From Prosthecochloris sp. (GTDB taxonomy: Bacteria; Bacteroidota; Chlorobiia; Chlorobiales; Chlorobiaceae): a DNA stretch of 64,000 bases. How positions within the stretch are numbered: position 1 is the stretch's first letter; every line of letters begins with the position of its first letter. The position numbers and the translations under genes were made by a program. The DNA lies in contig JADMLA020000021.1 in NCBI GenBank assembly GCA_015482705.2, forward strand, positions 68,793 through 132,792, written 5' to 3'. Under the pieces are notes generated by a model. It did no database searches and was not told the DNA's origin. It was given only the letters and a program-made list of their open reading frames with translations. Of the stretch, positions 44,366 to 53,509 are shown piece by piece.

Positions 44366-45253
44366 TCACTCGATATTCTGCAGCTGTTCACGAATTTTTT
44401 CCAGTTCTTCCTTGATATGTACCACTTTCTGAGAAATATCGGCATTCTGCGATTTTGATGCTATAGTGTTCGCTTCCCTTAACTGTTCCTGTAACAGGAA
44501 GTTCAGCTTTCTTCCGGAACCACTCTCACTGTTCATCATCTCATCGATGAAAAACTTGTTATGACTGGCAAAACGTGTACACTCTTCGGTAATGTCCAGT
44601 TTATCGGACATCAGCACAAGTTCCATCTCAAGACGTTCTCTGCTGTATGCAATTTGATCACCCGCTATGACAGCTATTTTTTCCGATAGCCTCTGCCGTA
44701 CTGCAGACACGTTATTTCGAGATAAAACCTGAATGTCTTCCAACGTATCGTTAATCGACGCTATCCGCCCCATAAAGTCTTTAGCCAGTTCCTCTCCCTC
44801 CTGAAACCGCATTTTTTTCATCCCATCGATGGCATCGTGGAGCACTTCTCTGACAAAAGGCCAAATTTCATCTGTTTTTTCAAGAAGCGTGCTGTCGGAA
44901 TCGAATATTTCAGAAAAACGTAAGAGATGATCGAGGGTAAGAGGACTTTCAATACCCGCCTCTTTTCGCACAACATCGAGCAGCCCCCGTAAAGCTCTTG
45001 TTTTTTGACGATTGACGGTGATTGGAATCTGCCTTTCTTCATCCAGTTTCACCTGAACAAACGCCGATACTTTACCTCTCTGCAGACAAGAACGGATCTG
45101 TTCCCGAACATCGAGCTCATATGAAGAAAACTGACGCGGAAGTTTGACGCTTATCTCGGCGAACCGACTGTTGACCGAGCGTACTTCCGCGACAACATGA
45201 ACACCATCCTTCACGCTTTCTGCACTCCCGAAACCTGTCATGCTTTCCAACAT
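44366..45253 (-). CDS. YicC/YloC-family endoribonuclease
   Basis: A 295-residue protein starting MLESMTGFGSAE and containing EVRSVNSRFAEISVKLP and the C-terminal family block HNKFFIDEMMNSESGSGRKL / FLLQEQLREANTIASKS. These are the YicC_N and DUF1732 domains. Members have been shown to be endoribonucleases involved in RNA decay. Position upstream of gmk and rpoZ is conserved in many bacteria. Confidence 0.92.
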   Translation of the reverse strand: MLESMTGFGSAESVKDGVHVVAEVRSVNSRFAEISVKLPRQFSSYELDVREQIRSCLQRGKVSAFVQVKLDEERQIPITVNRQKTRALRGLLDVVRKEAGIESPLTLDHLLRFSEIFDSDSTLLEKTDEIWPFVREVLHDAIDGMKKMRFQEGEELAKDFMGRIASINDTLEDIQVLSRNNVSAVRQRLSEKIAVIAGDQIAYSRERLEMELVLMSDKLDITEECTRFASHNKFFIDEMMNSESGSGRKLNFLLQEQLREANTIASKSQNADISQKVVHIKEELEKIREQLQNIE

Positions 45254-45333
45254 AGTTCTGCGCCGTTAATTTCGCTAAGGATGTCGTTTCTGTATAGGAA
45301 TAGGATAAAAACCTACAATCAGCACAAAAGCGT

Positions 45334-45603
45334 TTATTTACGAAGATCCAGATCAGCGAGAACTTTACGATAGCGCTCGATCTCGGTTTTCTTCAGATAA
45401 GCCAACAGGCTTTTTCTTTTTCCCACAAGCTTGAGTAAACCGTGACGGGAATGCTTGTCTTTCGGATGGCTCTTCAGATGCTCGGTAAGATCGCTTATAC
45501 GTCTACTGAAAAGTGCAATCTGGACCTCTGCCTGCCCGGTATTCTGCTCTGTACCGCCAAACTCCTTGATAATACCTGTCTTAACTTCCTTTGTGACACT
45601 CAT
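45334..45603 (-). CDS. rpsO: 30S ribosomal protein S15
   Basis: An 89-residue protein with the S15 pattern: TGQAEVQIALFSRRISDLTEHL, HPKDKHSRHGLLKLVGKRKSLL and LKKTEIERYRKVLADLDLRK. It binds the 16S rRNA central domain. It is the last gene of the rimP-nusA-infB-rbfA-truB-ribF group, 45 bases after ribF. No hairpin terminator was found after it. Confidence 0.97.
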   Translation of the reverse strand: MSVTKEVKTGIIKEFGGTEQNTGQAEVQIALFSRRISDLTEHLKSHPKDKHSRHGLLKLVGKRKSLLAYLKKTEIERYRKVLADLDLRK

Positions 45604-45648
45604 GACTTGTCATTTATTTTTTAGAATCGCAAGATCTATAATATAGCA

Positions 45649-46614
45649 TTATTTCTGATAGTGCTCCACTGATTTTTTATCTTTCCTTAGTTGCTCCTGG
45701 AGTGCATCGAAAGATGAAAACCTCATTTCATCTCGTAATCGCTCAAGAAGGTGAAAAGACAACACCTTTCCGTACAGATCCCCGGTATGATCCAGAATAT
45801 ACGCTTCGACGACCGGTGCTGAATCGACAGCAACAGTAGGTCTCACGCCGATATTCATCATAGCTTTGAACTCACAACCATCTATAGAGGTTGTCGCGAT
45901 ATATACTCCGAATTTCGGCAGCAACTTGTCGGGGCTCTCTATCTCGATGTTCACCGTTGGAAATCCGATCTCCCGCCCTTTTTTATGACCATGTACGACT
46001 TTTCCGGAAATCAGATAAGGGGAACCCAGAAACTTGTTCGCTTCTTTGATATACCCATCCCGAAGAAGGGTGCGTATTCTCGTACTCGAAAAGTGTTCAG
46101 AACACAACCGAACTTCATCGACAACACTGACGTCGAAACGGTTTCGCTCAGCCATTTTGCGTAATGTGTTCACTCCACCTTTTCGATCCCGCCCGAACCC
46201 GTGATCATAACCGATTACAATGCTTTTCGCACCTATTCGATCGACCAGAACATCTTGAATGAATGATTCGGAACTTTGCGCAGCAAAAACATCGTCAAAC
46301 CTGACGACAAAAAGCCATTCCACCCCAAGACGTTCGATCAACATCGCTTTTTCTTCCAAAAGAGTCAAAAGCCTGAGTCGCCCCGATGGATCACGATTCA
46401 CCACCTGCCTTGGATGAGGCTCAAAAGTTACAACGACACTTCGAAGCTCAAGTGTCGAAGCAATGGTTACCATTTGACCGATAATCTTACGATGACCCGC
46501 ATGCACCCCATCATATGAACCAACTGTAACTGCGGACGGCTCTTGCGAAAACGCTACCTCTTCACCGGTATGGTAATCCGTCACTTTCGATTCCTGGAAG
46601 ATAACAATCCGCAT
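45649..46614 (-). CDS. ribF: Bifunctional riboflavin kinase / FMN adenylyltransferase
   Basis: A 321-residue enzyme. The N-terminal FAD synthetase half has VGSYDGVHAGHRKIIG and the IGYDHGFGRDRKGG segment; the STRIRTLLRDG block closes it. The C-terminal riboflavin kinase half has GKVVHGHKKGREIGFPTVNIE and MNIGVRPTV, then the VEAYILDHTGDLYGK end. It makes FMN and FAD, used by the flavoproteins encoded elsewhere in this window. It sits between truB and rpsO. Confidence 0.96.
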   Translation of the reverse strand: MRIVIFQESKVTDYHTGEEVAFSQEPSAVTVGSYDGVHAGHRKIIGQMVTIASTLELRSVVVTFEPHPRQVVNRDPSGRLRLLTLLEEKAMLIERLGVEWLFVVRFDDVFAAQSSESFIQDVLVDRIGAKSIVIGYDHGFGRDRKGGVNTLRKMAERNRFDVSVVDEVRLCSEHFSSTRIRTLLRDGYIKEANKFLGSPYLISGKVVHGHKKGREIGFPTVNIEIESPDKLLPKFGVYIATTSIDGCEFKAMMNIGVRPTVAVDSAPVVEAYILDHTGDLYGKVLSFHLLERLRDEMRFSSFDALQEQLRKDKKSVEHYQK

Positions 46615-46621
46615 AAACCGC

Positions 46622-47335
46622 CTACCTTACTGAATCTTTTGTCCCACGAAGAATAATCTCGACAGTCTCTGAAACACTTTTCGCGTCTGAGATGCTGAAA
46701 TCACCAATTGCCACTCTTCTCAAAGAAGCAAGATACCCTCCAACCCCCAGAATCTGTCCAAAATCATGAGCTAAAACCCTTATGTACGCACCTTTTGATA
46801 CATCCATTCGGAAATAGACAAAAGGAAGATCAACCGACAGCACCGTAAAGCTGTTGACACATATTTCGCGGGCTTTTCTCTCCGGTACATCCTGCCCTTT
46901 TCTCGCCAGCTCATACAATCTCTTGCCTTTATGCCAAACAGCAGAGTGCATGGGAGGCTTCTGCATGCACCTGCCTTCGAGAGCTGCCGCAGCCGATTGT
47001 ATTTTATCGGTACCAAGATGACGAACATCGCACGCTCCATACTCAGGAGATTCCGTATCGTGGCTCTCTGTCATCGCGCCGAGTTTTATACTCCCTTCAT
47101 ACACTTTATCGAGTGCTTCGAGACCCGATATCTGCTTTGTTTTCCTCCCGGTTGCAAGGATAAGCAGTCCGGTTGCACGAGGATCGAGCGTTCCGCAGTG
47201 CCCAACTTTTCTGCGTAACCCAGCTGCACTGTAGGTATTTCGAATTTTCGCCACGACGTCAAACGAAGTCCAGTCAATCGGTTTATCCACGAGCAAAAAA
47301 TCACCGGTGTCACCGTTCATAGTAACTGTTTCCAT
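46622..47335 (-). CDS. truB: tRNA pseudouridine-55 synthase
   Basis: A 237-residue enzyme with FLLVDKPIDWTSFDVV, the catalytic Asp51 in GHCGTLDPRATGLL, and the TESHDTESPE, QKPPMHSAVWHKGKRLYELAR and KGAYIRVLAHDFG blocks. It makes pseudouridine in the T loop of tRNAs such as those encoded at 27 kb. A short C-terminal part and lack of a PUA domain are normal for many bacteria. It lies between rbfA and ribF. Confidence 0.96.
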   Translation of the reverse strand: METVTMNGDTGDFLLVDKPIDWTSFDVVAKIRNTYSAAGLRRKVGHCGTLDPRATGLLILATGRKTKQISGLEALDKVYEGSIKLGAMTESHDTESPEYGACDVRHLGTDKIQSAAAALEGRCMQKPPMHSAVWHKGKRLYELARKGQDVPERKAREICVNSFTVLSVDLPFVYFRMDVSKGAYIRVLAHDFGQILGVGGYLASLRRVAIGDFSISDAKSVSETVEIILRGTKDSVR

Positions 47336-47396
47336 TCACCGTTCGTTTTTCATTCCCCGGAAAAGTCATGCATCTTCTACAATGCGTCTTTTCATT

Positions 47397-47762
47397 TCAT
47401 GAGGACGACTCGTCTCGCCCTTCATGAAGCGCCTGTTTCAGCAATTGCTCAATTCTGTTGGCCTTTTCAAACATACGGTCTTCGTAAAATTCCAGTTCAG
47501 GTATTCTGCGAAACTGGTGACGTATTTTAGCCGAGAGCAGTTTACGAATGTACTTCGTTTCGTTCTGCAATCGATTGACAGCATCCACCCGCTCTCTTTC
47601 ACCGCCGATGACAGAAACATATACCCTCGCTATACCAAGATCATTGGTCACCTTCACTTCCACAACGGTGAGCAAAGGCCCGTTTCGAGGCAGCTCTTTT
47701 TCGAAAATTGCACTCAGCTCCTTCTGCAGTAAAGAGGCGACCTTATCGGTACGAATCGACAT
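47397..47762 (-). CDS. rbfA: Ribosome-binding factor A
   Basis: A 121-residue KH-like protein with RTDKVASLLQKELSAIFEKE, TVVEVKVTNDLGIARVYVSV and IRHQFRRIPELEFYEDRMFE. It binds the 5' helix of 16S rRNA during late 30S maturation. It begins 12 bases after infB, in the classical infB-rbfA-truB order. Confidence 0.95.
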   Translation of the reverse strand: MSIRTDKVASLLQKELSAIFEKELPRNGPLLTVVEVKVTNDLGIARVYVSVIGGERERVDAVNRLQNETKYIRKLLSAKIRHQFRRIPELEFYEDRMFEKANRIEQLLKQALHEGRDESSS

Positions 47763-47774
47763 GTTACGGGATAT

Positions 47775-50510
47775 TCAAAGTTTTCTCTTTTTCTCGACAA
47801 TCCGGTAGGCTTCAATAATATCGCTCACTTTAATATCACTATACCCCTTGAGATTCAATCCACACTCATACCCTGCATCGACTTCTTTGACATCATCTTT
47901 AAAACGTTTCAGCGAATCCAGCTCACCGTCATAGATCTGTACACCTTCACGAAGCAGACGAACCTTGGAATCACGGAACACTTTTCCTTCAAGAACGTAA
48001 CAACCTCCGACATTTCCGATTTTCGGCACTTTGAACACCTGTCGTATCTCAAGCGAGCCGATACTCTCTTCATGAAGCTCGGGTGAAAGCATACCTTCGA
48101 GAGCTTGTTCGATATCTTCGATAACATGATAGATGACACTGTAAAAACGCACATCCAGATCTTCTTTTTCAGCCAGTTTTTTGGCATTGACATTGGGCCT
48201 GACCCTGAAGCCGATAATGATAGCATCAGATGCCGCGGCAAGCAGGACGTCAGTTTCGGTTATTTGACCGACCCCCTGGTGAATAATCTGAACCTTGACC
48301 TCTTCATTCTGAATTTTCATCAGACCGTCAGCAAGAGCCTGTATGGAGCCATCGGTATCAGCCTTTATGATGACGCTCAACTCCTTCATGAGCCCTTCTT
48401 TTATCTGCCTGGCAATACTGTCGAGCTTAACGCGAGTACTACGCCGGAATTCGTGCTCGCGCCGGATAATCTGGCGTTTCTGCGCAATCTCCCTCGCTTC
48501 TTTGTCAGAAAGCATAACGGTAAACTCATCTCCTGACTGTGGAAGGTCTTCAAAACCAAGAACACTTACAGGTTGAGAAGGTCCGGCTTCCCTGATCCTT
48601 TTACCCCGTTCATCCATAAGCGCACGTACTCGCCCCATTGTATGACCGGCAACAAACGGATCTCCGACTTTCAAAAAGCCTCGTTGCACCAGAACTGTCG
48701 AAACAACCCCTTTTCCCTTGTCGAGTTCTGCTTCAACGATGATTCCTCTGGCAGGAACTTCTCTTGAAAAGTTTGCTTTCAGTTCCCTGATTTCAGCTTC
48801 TGTCAGCACCTTCTCCATGAGTTCTTCGATACCGGTACCCTGTTTGGCAGAGATTTCCTGGCACTGATATTCGCCACCCCAATCCTCCACCAATACTCCG
48901 GCTTCTGAAAGCTGTGTTTTTATTTTTTCGGGATTCGCTTCCGGCTTGTCAATTTTATTTATGGCAACGACAATCGGCACTTCTGCGGCTTTCGAGTGAT
49001 TGATCGCCTCGATGGTCTGCGGCATCACGCTGTCATCCGCAGAGACAACGAGAATAACGATATCCGTAACTTGCGCTCCTCTGGCACGCATCGCTGTAAA
49101 CGCTTCATGACCCGGTGTATCAAGAAAAGTTATTTTACGGTCCCCATCGAGTGACACTTCATATGCCCCTATATGCTGGGTAATACCACCCGATTCTCCC
49201 GCAACGACATTGCTGCTTCGAATATAGTCCAAAAGAGAGGTCTTGCCGTGATCCACGTGACCCATGATCGTAACAACAGGAGGCCTTATGACAAGATCCT
49301 CTTCATTGTCTTCCAACTCGACGATCTCGGTTGCCTCGACCTCTGAAACAAACTCGGCTTCAAACCCGAACTCGAGAGAAACGAGCTCAATGGTCTCCTT
49401 ATCGAGCCGCTGGTTGATGGTCACGAATTTTCCCATTGTAAAGCAATGCTGAATAATCTCCTTCGGAGTAACCCCCATAAGGTCGGCAAGCTCATGGGCG
49501 GTAGCAAACTCCGTGACTCTTACAATGCTGCGCTGAGCCTCTTTGATCGCGTCGGCCGCTTCCTGCTCCTTTTCACGCTCAATCTTCCGCATCTTGCGGA
49601 ACTTTTGCCTTGAAGCCCCACCACCGCTCTCATCCATACCGGAGATGGTACTGCGAATGTTCTTTTCGATTGTCTTTTCATCGACCTCGGGCTTCTTTTT
49701 CTTCTTACCCTTTTTTCGCTTCGACGGAGCGGCACTCTCTGTCGTTTTCTCGCTTCCTTCGGAATCCTTCTTCACCACTTTCTTGTCAGCAGCAGCAGTC
49801 GTTTCGGTAACCTTTTCACCCTTGGCAGAAATATCGAACTCATCTTTCAGCTCATCGGCCTGCTCTTTAAATCTTTTTTTACGTTTTTTCTTTCCTTTTT
49901 TATCCGCATTGCCGCCTATCCCAGGCCCGTTCTGAACATCGATCGTACCAAAAACAGTAAGTCCTCCGATATTCTGAGGGCTTTCAAAGGTGATTTGCCC
50001 CTCTGCTTCTTTTACTTCATCAACCGGAGCAGCTTCGTCCACGACCTCTACAGGCGACTCTTTTACCACAGGCTCAGCTTTTTCTTCAGTTTCAAGCACC
50101 GCCTCCGGAACCGTCAATTCTTCGACCGCCTCTTTTTCCAGAACCTGCTCTCTCTCAGGAATTTCGGGCTGAGCCTCTGCCTTAGGCTGAGCTGCTGCCC
50201 TTTCAGGGCGGCCGCTGATAATATCTTTCAGCTGCTGTTCCTTCTCATAGGTTTTTCTCGACTGCTCCTCAAGACGAGAGAGCCGCTGTTGCTTCTCCTC
50301 TCGAATTTTGCGTGTCTCGTCGACAAGTTTTTTTTCGTCGCTGAACTGGTTCAAGATCAAGTCTCGCATCGGCCCTTTAACCATGGAAGATGTTGAGGCA
50401 ACCTTTCCCCCTGCCTCTTTCACAAAATGCAGCACCTCCTGCGGGCTGACTTGTAGTTCTCTTGCAATGTCACTTATCCGATATTTCATCTCCATTCCCT
50501 CAGGGGACAT
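47775..50510 (-). CDS. infB: Translation initiation factor IF-2
   Basis: A 911-residue factor. The N-terminal IF2_N domain (YRISDIARELQVSPQEVLHF) is followed by a long Glu/Lys/Pro-rich linker with basic blocks (KKGKKKRKKRF; KRKKGKKKKK), then the GTPase domain (G1 GHVDHGKTSL at about residue 417, DTPGHEAF, NKIDKP) and the C-terminal fMet-tRNA domains. The ATG at 50510 is chosen because AGAGGAGG lies just upstream; in-frame ATGs 15 and 21 bases later are alternatives. It is downstream of nusA by 43 bases. Confidence 0.97.
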   Translation of the reverse strand: MSPEGMEMKYRISDIARELQVSPQEVLHFVKEAGGKVASTSSMVKGPMRDLILNQFSDEKKLVDETRKIREEKQQRLSRLEEQSRKTYEKEQQLKDIISGRPERAAAQPKAEAQPEIPEREQVLEKEAVEELTVPEAVLETEEKAEPVVKESPVEVVDEAAPVDEVKEAEGQITFESPQNIGGLTVFGTIDVQNGPGIGGNADKKGKKKRKKRFKEQADELKDEFDISAKGEKVTETTAAADKKVVKKDSEGSEKTTESAAPSKRKKGKKKKKPEVDEKTIEKNIRSTISGMDESGGGASRQKFRKMRKIEREKEQEAADAIKEAQRSIVRVTEFATAHELADLMGVTPKEIIQHCFTMGKFVTINQRLDKETIELVSLEFGFEAEFVSEVEATEIVELEDNEEDLVIRPPVVTIMGHVDHGKTSLLDYIRSSNVVAGESGGITQHIGAYEVSLDGDRKITFLDTPGHEAFTAMRARGAQVTDIVILVVSADDSVMPQTIEAINHSKAAEVPIVVAINKIDKPEANPEKIKTQLSEAGVLVEDWGGEYQCQEISAKQGTGIEELMEKVLTEAEIRELKANFSREVPARGIIVEAELDKGKGVVSTVLVQRGFLKVGDPFVAGHTMGRVRALMDERGKRIREAGPSQPVSVLGFEDLPQSGDEFTVMLSDKEAREIAQKRQIIRREHEFRRSTRVKLDSIARQIKEGLMKELSVIIKADTDGSIQALADGLMKIQNEEVKVQIIHQGVGQITETDVLLAAASDAIIIGFRVRPNVNAKKLAEKEDLDVRFYSVIYHVIEDIEQALEGMLSPELHEESIGSLEIRQVFKVPKIGNVGGCYVLEGKVFRDSKVRLLREGVQIYDGELDSLKRFKDDVKEVDAGYECGLNLKGYSDIKVSDIIEAYRIVEKKRKL

Positions 50511-50553
50511 ACAACCTCCTCTGGATTTAGTAACCGATTACCCTGTTTGTTTA

Positions 50554-52116
50554 TCAGTTGTTCTGATCATCACCGCCGACACCCGCCACATCGTCATCTT
50601 GCTCTTGCCTATCGTCTTCATCAGCAATATCCTGCAGGTCCGCCTCATTAAATTGATCTTTTACCGTTTTGTAAATGTTTTCCGCTATTTTTTTCCAGTA
50701 GCGACGTTCGTCTTCACTGAGCTTTCTTTCTTTTTGTTTGAACGATGCTTTCCGACCTCTGCCGAATATAGCAGACTCCTCACTTTTCGACGGACCGACC
50801 AAGGCCTCTTCGATGACATCGATGTCAACCTGAAGAACTTTTTTCGCCGTATCGAGCCCACTGTCGAGAAGTTGATAAATCATGTCATCGCCAAATTCCT
50901 CACGAAATTCGATAATATCGATATCGTTTGGATCTTCCATCGACTTGTCGATGACATCCCTGTATACATCGATCTCGTAACCCGTCAGCCGCTCAGCCAA
51001 ATGAATATTGTTGCCGTTCTTGCCAATGGCGTATTTAATCTGTTCAGGCTTGAGCATCACCCGAGCTTTTCTGGTTTTCATATCGGCATGTACCGTCATA
51101 GGATCTATTTTTGCCGGCTGAAGCGCTCGTGCAATGAATATCTGAGGATCGTCGGTATAATAAATGACATCGATATTTTCATTGTTCAGTTCTTTGACGA
51201 TACTCTGAATACGTTTTCCTCTGTACCCTACACTTGCCCCGACAGGATCGATTCTTGAACTTGTCGATTCAACGGCAACTTTTGCCCGTTCACCAGGCAC
51301 CCTGGCGATTCCCTTTATCACTATAAGACCATCGAGAATTTCGGGAACCTCGCTTTCAAAAAGCTTATAGAGAAAACGATCGTCAATCCTCGAGACGATG
51401 ACCTTCATTGCACCATCCGGCTTCTCTTTCTCGACAATCGTCCCGTCATCCTGCCTGACCTTCACTTTTTCCCTCTCTATACGCTTCACATACAACTTCA
51501 TCCTCGGGGTTCGCCTGGGATTATCCTTCTTCATCATTTCTGATTTTGGCAGAATCAGCTCAACACGATGATCTTTGGAAGTGTTGTACGTAAAAACAAC
51601 CTCGCTGGGTCGCACCTGGTATACCTCTCCGGCCACAACTTCTCCTACTTTCTCGAGGCACTCCTCATAGACTACCTGCCGCTCCAGGTCACGAACTTTT
51701 TTCTGAACCGACTGCTTGATAATCTGTATCGACTTACGACTCAAATAATCTTCGAGCTTTATAGGCCCTTCTTCATAGTAATCTCCCAGCTCGAGAGACT
51801 CATCAATATTACTCACCTCTTCCAAGCTGATTTCAATAGTAGGCAGATCCACCTCGTCAACTATTGTTTTAAGAATGTAAACCTCAAAATCACCTCGTTC
51901 AGGGTTGATAAATATATTGGCTTCTACTTCGGGATCGTAGTCTTTACGCAACTGTTTCTGAATGATATCTTTCAGAAGATCCGCTATATCCATCTTTACA
52001 GCGGCACTTTCCGTACGCTTGTCCAGAAAGATCTTCGACTGCTCTATTTCCCCAAAAGCGTTTGCGATAAGCTCTTTCCGATCCTGCTTTTCAGCCTTCA
52101 CCTGCTTTCTTGCCAT
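50554..52116 (-). CDS. nusA: Transcription termination/antitermination factor NusA
   Basis: A 520-residue protein. N-terminal polymerase-binding domain (about 1-150), S1 domain (VGEVVAGEVYQVRPSEVVF onward), and KH domains (RVPGERAKVAVESTS with DPVGASVGYRGKRIQSIVKE; then QIKYAIGKNGNNIHLAERLTG). The C-terminus is short and acidic (DEDDRQEQDDDVAG) in place of the paired acidic repeats of E. coli. It modulates pausing and termination. It follows rimP with a 53-base gap. Confidence 0.96.
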   Translation of the reverse strand: MARKQVKAEKQDRKELIANAFGEIEQSKIFLDKRTESAAVKMDIADLLKDIIQKQLRKDYDPEVEANIFINPERGDFEVYILKTIVDEVDLPTIEISLEEVSNIDESLELGDYYEEGPIKLEDYLSRKSIQIIKQSVQKKVRDLERQVVYEECLEKVGEVVAGEVYQVRPSEVVFTYNTSKDHRVELILPKSEMMKKDNPRRTPRMKLYVKRIEREKVKVRQDDGTIVEKEKPDGAMKVIVSRIDDRFLYKLFESEVPEILDGLIVIKGIARVPGERAKVAVESTSSRIDPVGASVGYRGKRIQSIVKELNNENIDVIYYTDDPQIFIARALQPAKIDPMTVHADMKTRKARVMLKPEQIKYAIGKNGNNIHLAERLTGYEIDVYRDVIDKSMEDPNDIDIIEFREEFGDDMIYQLLDSGLDTAKKVLQVDIDVIEEALVGPSKSEESAIFGRGRKASFKQKERKLSEDERRYWKKIAENIYKTVKDQFNEADLQDIADEDDRQEQDDDVAGVGGDDQNN

Positions 52117-52169
52117 TTCTTTGTAGTTCCTTTATTTTAAAGAAAATACGATCTTCTTAACTTCCATTT

Positions 52170-52685
52170 TTAGAACTCGATTTCCACGACTGCTCTCTTG
52201 ATACAGCTGAGCTCCAAGCGCACCGGTTCAAGGTGTTCTCCCTTTTTACCTTTCCCTTTCGTAATCGGCTCGAGAACGATGAACGGCACTGCACCCCCGA
52301 GAACCTCGGCCCTGAGAAGTCTACCGGAAACTTCATGCATCACATCGTCTCGACCCATGTACTGTACACGTAAAAGGTGCCCTCTATGGCGGATATACTG
52401 GCGCACATTGCTTATCGGCTCACCGATACCCGGAGACGAAACTGTCAGCTCATAATCATCCCCGACAATACTTTTCAAGTCTTCACTTTCTTCCAAAGCA
52501 TCTATCAAACAACGGTTGACCGACATGCACGTTGCAATCGAAACCCCAGTATCGGTATCAACCAACACTTCTATCCTGCTCATCCGGGATGTACCTTTCT
52601 CACGAACATCAACAAGAAAAACACTTTCCTCTCCGCATGATTCCAGCACATCGGAAATAAACGACGCCAATTTCTCTTTTACCAC
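52170..52685 (-). CDS. rimP: Ribosome maturation factor RimP
   Basis: A 171-residue protein with the RimP pattern: FLVDVREKG, RIEVLVDTDTGVSIATCMSV, YELTVSSPGIGEPISN and the C-terminal SH3-like part. It helps 30S maturation. The GTG at 52685 is proposed because TAAGG lies 8-9 bases upstream and the first helix then matches the family; the frame could also be read from a TTG at 52718, but that codon lies inside the T-tract of the hairpin upstream. First gene of the nusA-infB operon. Confidence 0.87.
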   Translation of the reverse strand: MVKEKLASFISDVLESCGEESVFLVDVREKGTSRMSRIEVLVDTDTGVSIATCMSVNRCLIDALEESEDLKSIVGDDYELTVSSPGIGEPISNVRQYIRHRGHLLRVQYMGRDDVMHEVSGRLLRAEVLGGAVPFIVLEPITKGKGKKGEHLEPVRLELSCIKRAVVEIEF

Positions 52686-52710
52686 ATCAACAACCTTAGG
52701 TTTGTACCAG

Positions 52711-52740
52711 AAAAACAAAAAAGTGGGGGCAACCCACTTT
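52711..52740 (-). promoter_or_regulatory. Terminator-like hairpin (possible attenuator) ahead of rimP-nusA-infB
   Basis: On the minus strand, 8-bp arms AAAGTGGG / CCCACTTT with a TTGCC loop are followed directly by TTTGTTTTT, the form of an intrinsic terminator. It lies 25 bases before the proposed rimP start and after a candidate promoter, so it may control entry into the operon. It could also merely end transcripts from the genes upstream. Confidence 0.65.
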
Positions 52741-52777
52741 CAAAAAAATCTTATCCTTTCTCTCGCGTGTTATGCAA

Positions 52778-52805
52778 TGTATAAAAAAGGGTAAAATTGT
52801 TCAAA
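52778..52805 (-). promoter_or_regulatory. Candidate promoter for rimP-nusA-infB operon
   Basis: On the minus strand TTTGAA (52805-52800) and TATACA (52783-52778) are separated by 16 bases, resembling a sigma-70 promoter. Transcription from it would begin about 30 bases before the hairpin at 52740-52711. Confidence 0.4.
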
Positions 52806-52843
52806 TGAAACAGGAAATACTCTTTTCATTTATTAAACGCAGC

Positions 52844-53050
52844 TCAGTTGTCTTTCATCGTTGTCTCGATCACCTCGAAATCCGCATCCTCCGCAGCTCC
52901 GGAAACCGAAGTCCCATCTCCACCTTTTCGATAGAGTGACTGGAAAGGCCATTGCTGCCTTATAAAACGCTGTGCAAAAAAGCGTATCACTGCCCGAATC
53001 AGCAGCACAAAAATAATAATGAGCAGAACAAGTCTTACAAGAAACAACAT
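52844..53050 (-). CDS. Hypothetical small membrane protein
   Basis: A 68-residue protein with one strong hydrophobic helix (MLFLVRLVLLIIIFVLLIRA) followed by a basic, aromatic segment (VIRFFAQRFIRQQWPF) and an acidic soluble tail (GAAEDADFEVIETTMKDN). The start at 53050 is chosen because a longer frame would overlap the glutaredoxin-like gene by 125 bases. Similar one-helix proteins occur in Bacteroidota and Chlorobiota; function unknown. Confidence 0.6.
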   Translation of the reverse strand: MLFLVRLVLLIIIFVLLIRAVIRFFAQRFIRQQWPFQSLYRKGGDGTSVSGAAEDADFEVIETTMKDN

Positions 53051-53129
53051 CTTAAAATCATTTAACAGTACATACCACTCGTGCCATCTTGCCGTGAACA
53101 GATGTCCATTTTGCAACGAAAAAAACAAA

Positions 53130-53402
53130 CTATCCCGGTGTATTGTTCCCCAATTCGTTCCCGTTGAGAAGCAGAGTGCGAAATTCAGCAGCATCGACAT
53201 GATACCTGAAAGCCTCGATACCGTTGACGAGAACAACAGGTATATGCAAACCATGCGTCCGCATCATAACGGGAGAATGCGAGATATCGATTACCTCGAG
53301 ATGAAACGGTATCTCCGAACGGACCTTGTTTACCAGGAGCAGTGCTTCATCGCATAACGTGCAGCCGGGTTTTGTATAAAAAGAGACATTTTTCTGCAAC
53401 AT
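53130..53402 (-). CDS. Glutaredoxin-like thiol protein
   Basis: A 90-residue thioredoxin-fold protein with the redox motif CTLC (residues 14-17, in YTKPGCTLCDEA), the cis-Pro segment HIPVVLVNG and a short C-terminal helix. It matches the DUF836/glutaredoxin-like family. It is likely a cytoplasmic dithiol oxidoreductase with an unknown partner. It lies about 100 bases downstream of hisS. Confidence 0.83.
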   Translation of the reverse strand: MLQKNVSFYTKPGCTLCDEALLLVNKVRSEIPFHLEVIDISHSPVMMRTHGLHIPVVLVNGIEAFRYHVDAAEFRTLLLNGNELGNNTPG

Positions 53403-53509
53403 AGTTAACTACCGGTTATCCTTTTTCGGGATTATCAGCCACACTCTTTCCCAAAAAAATGGTAACAAGAGCAAGCCCGCCAATGAAAAGCCTATTCCTT
53501 GGCCATCTG

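Noticed and set aside
50308..51258. A 316-codon plus-strand frame opposite infB/nusA
   Set aside because: Spans the junction of two universal genes on the other strand; a long but non-coding shadow.
53403..53509. Hydrophobic minus-strand translation (GFSLAGLLLLPFFW...) between hisS and the glutaredoxin-like gene
   Set aside because: The open stretch has no ATG or GTG, begins inside hisS after a stop, and is too short to call.
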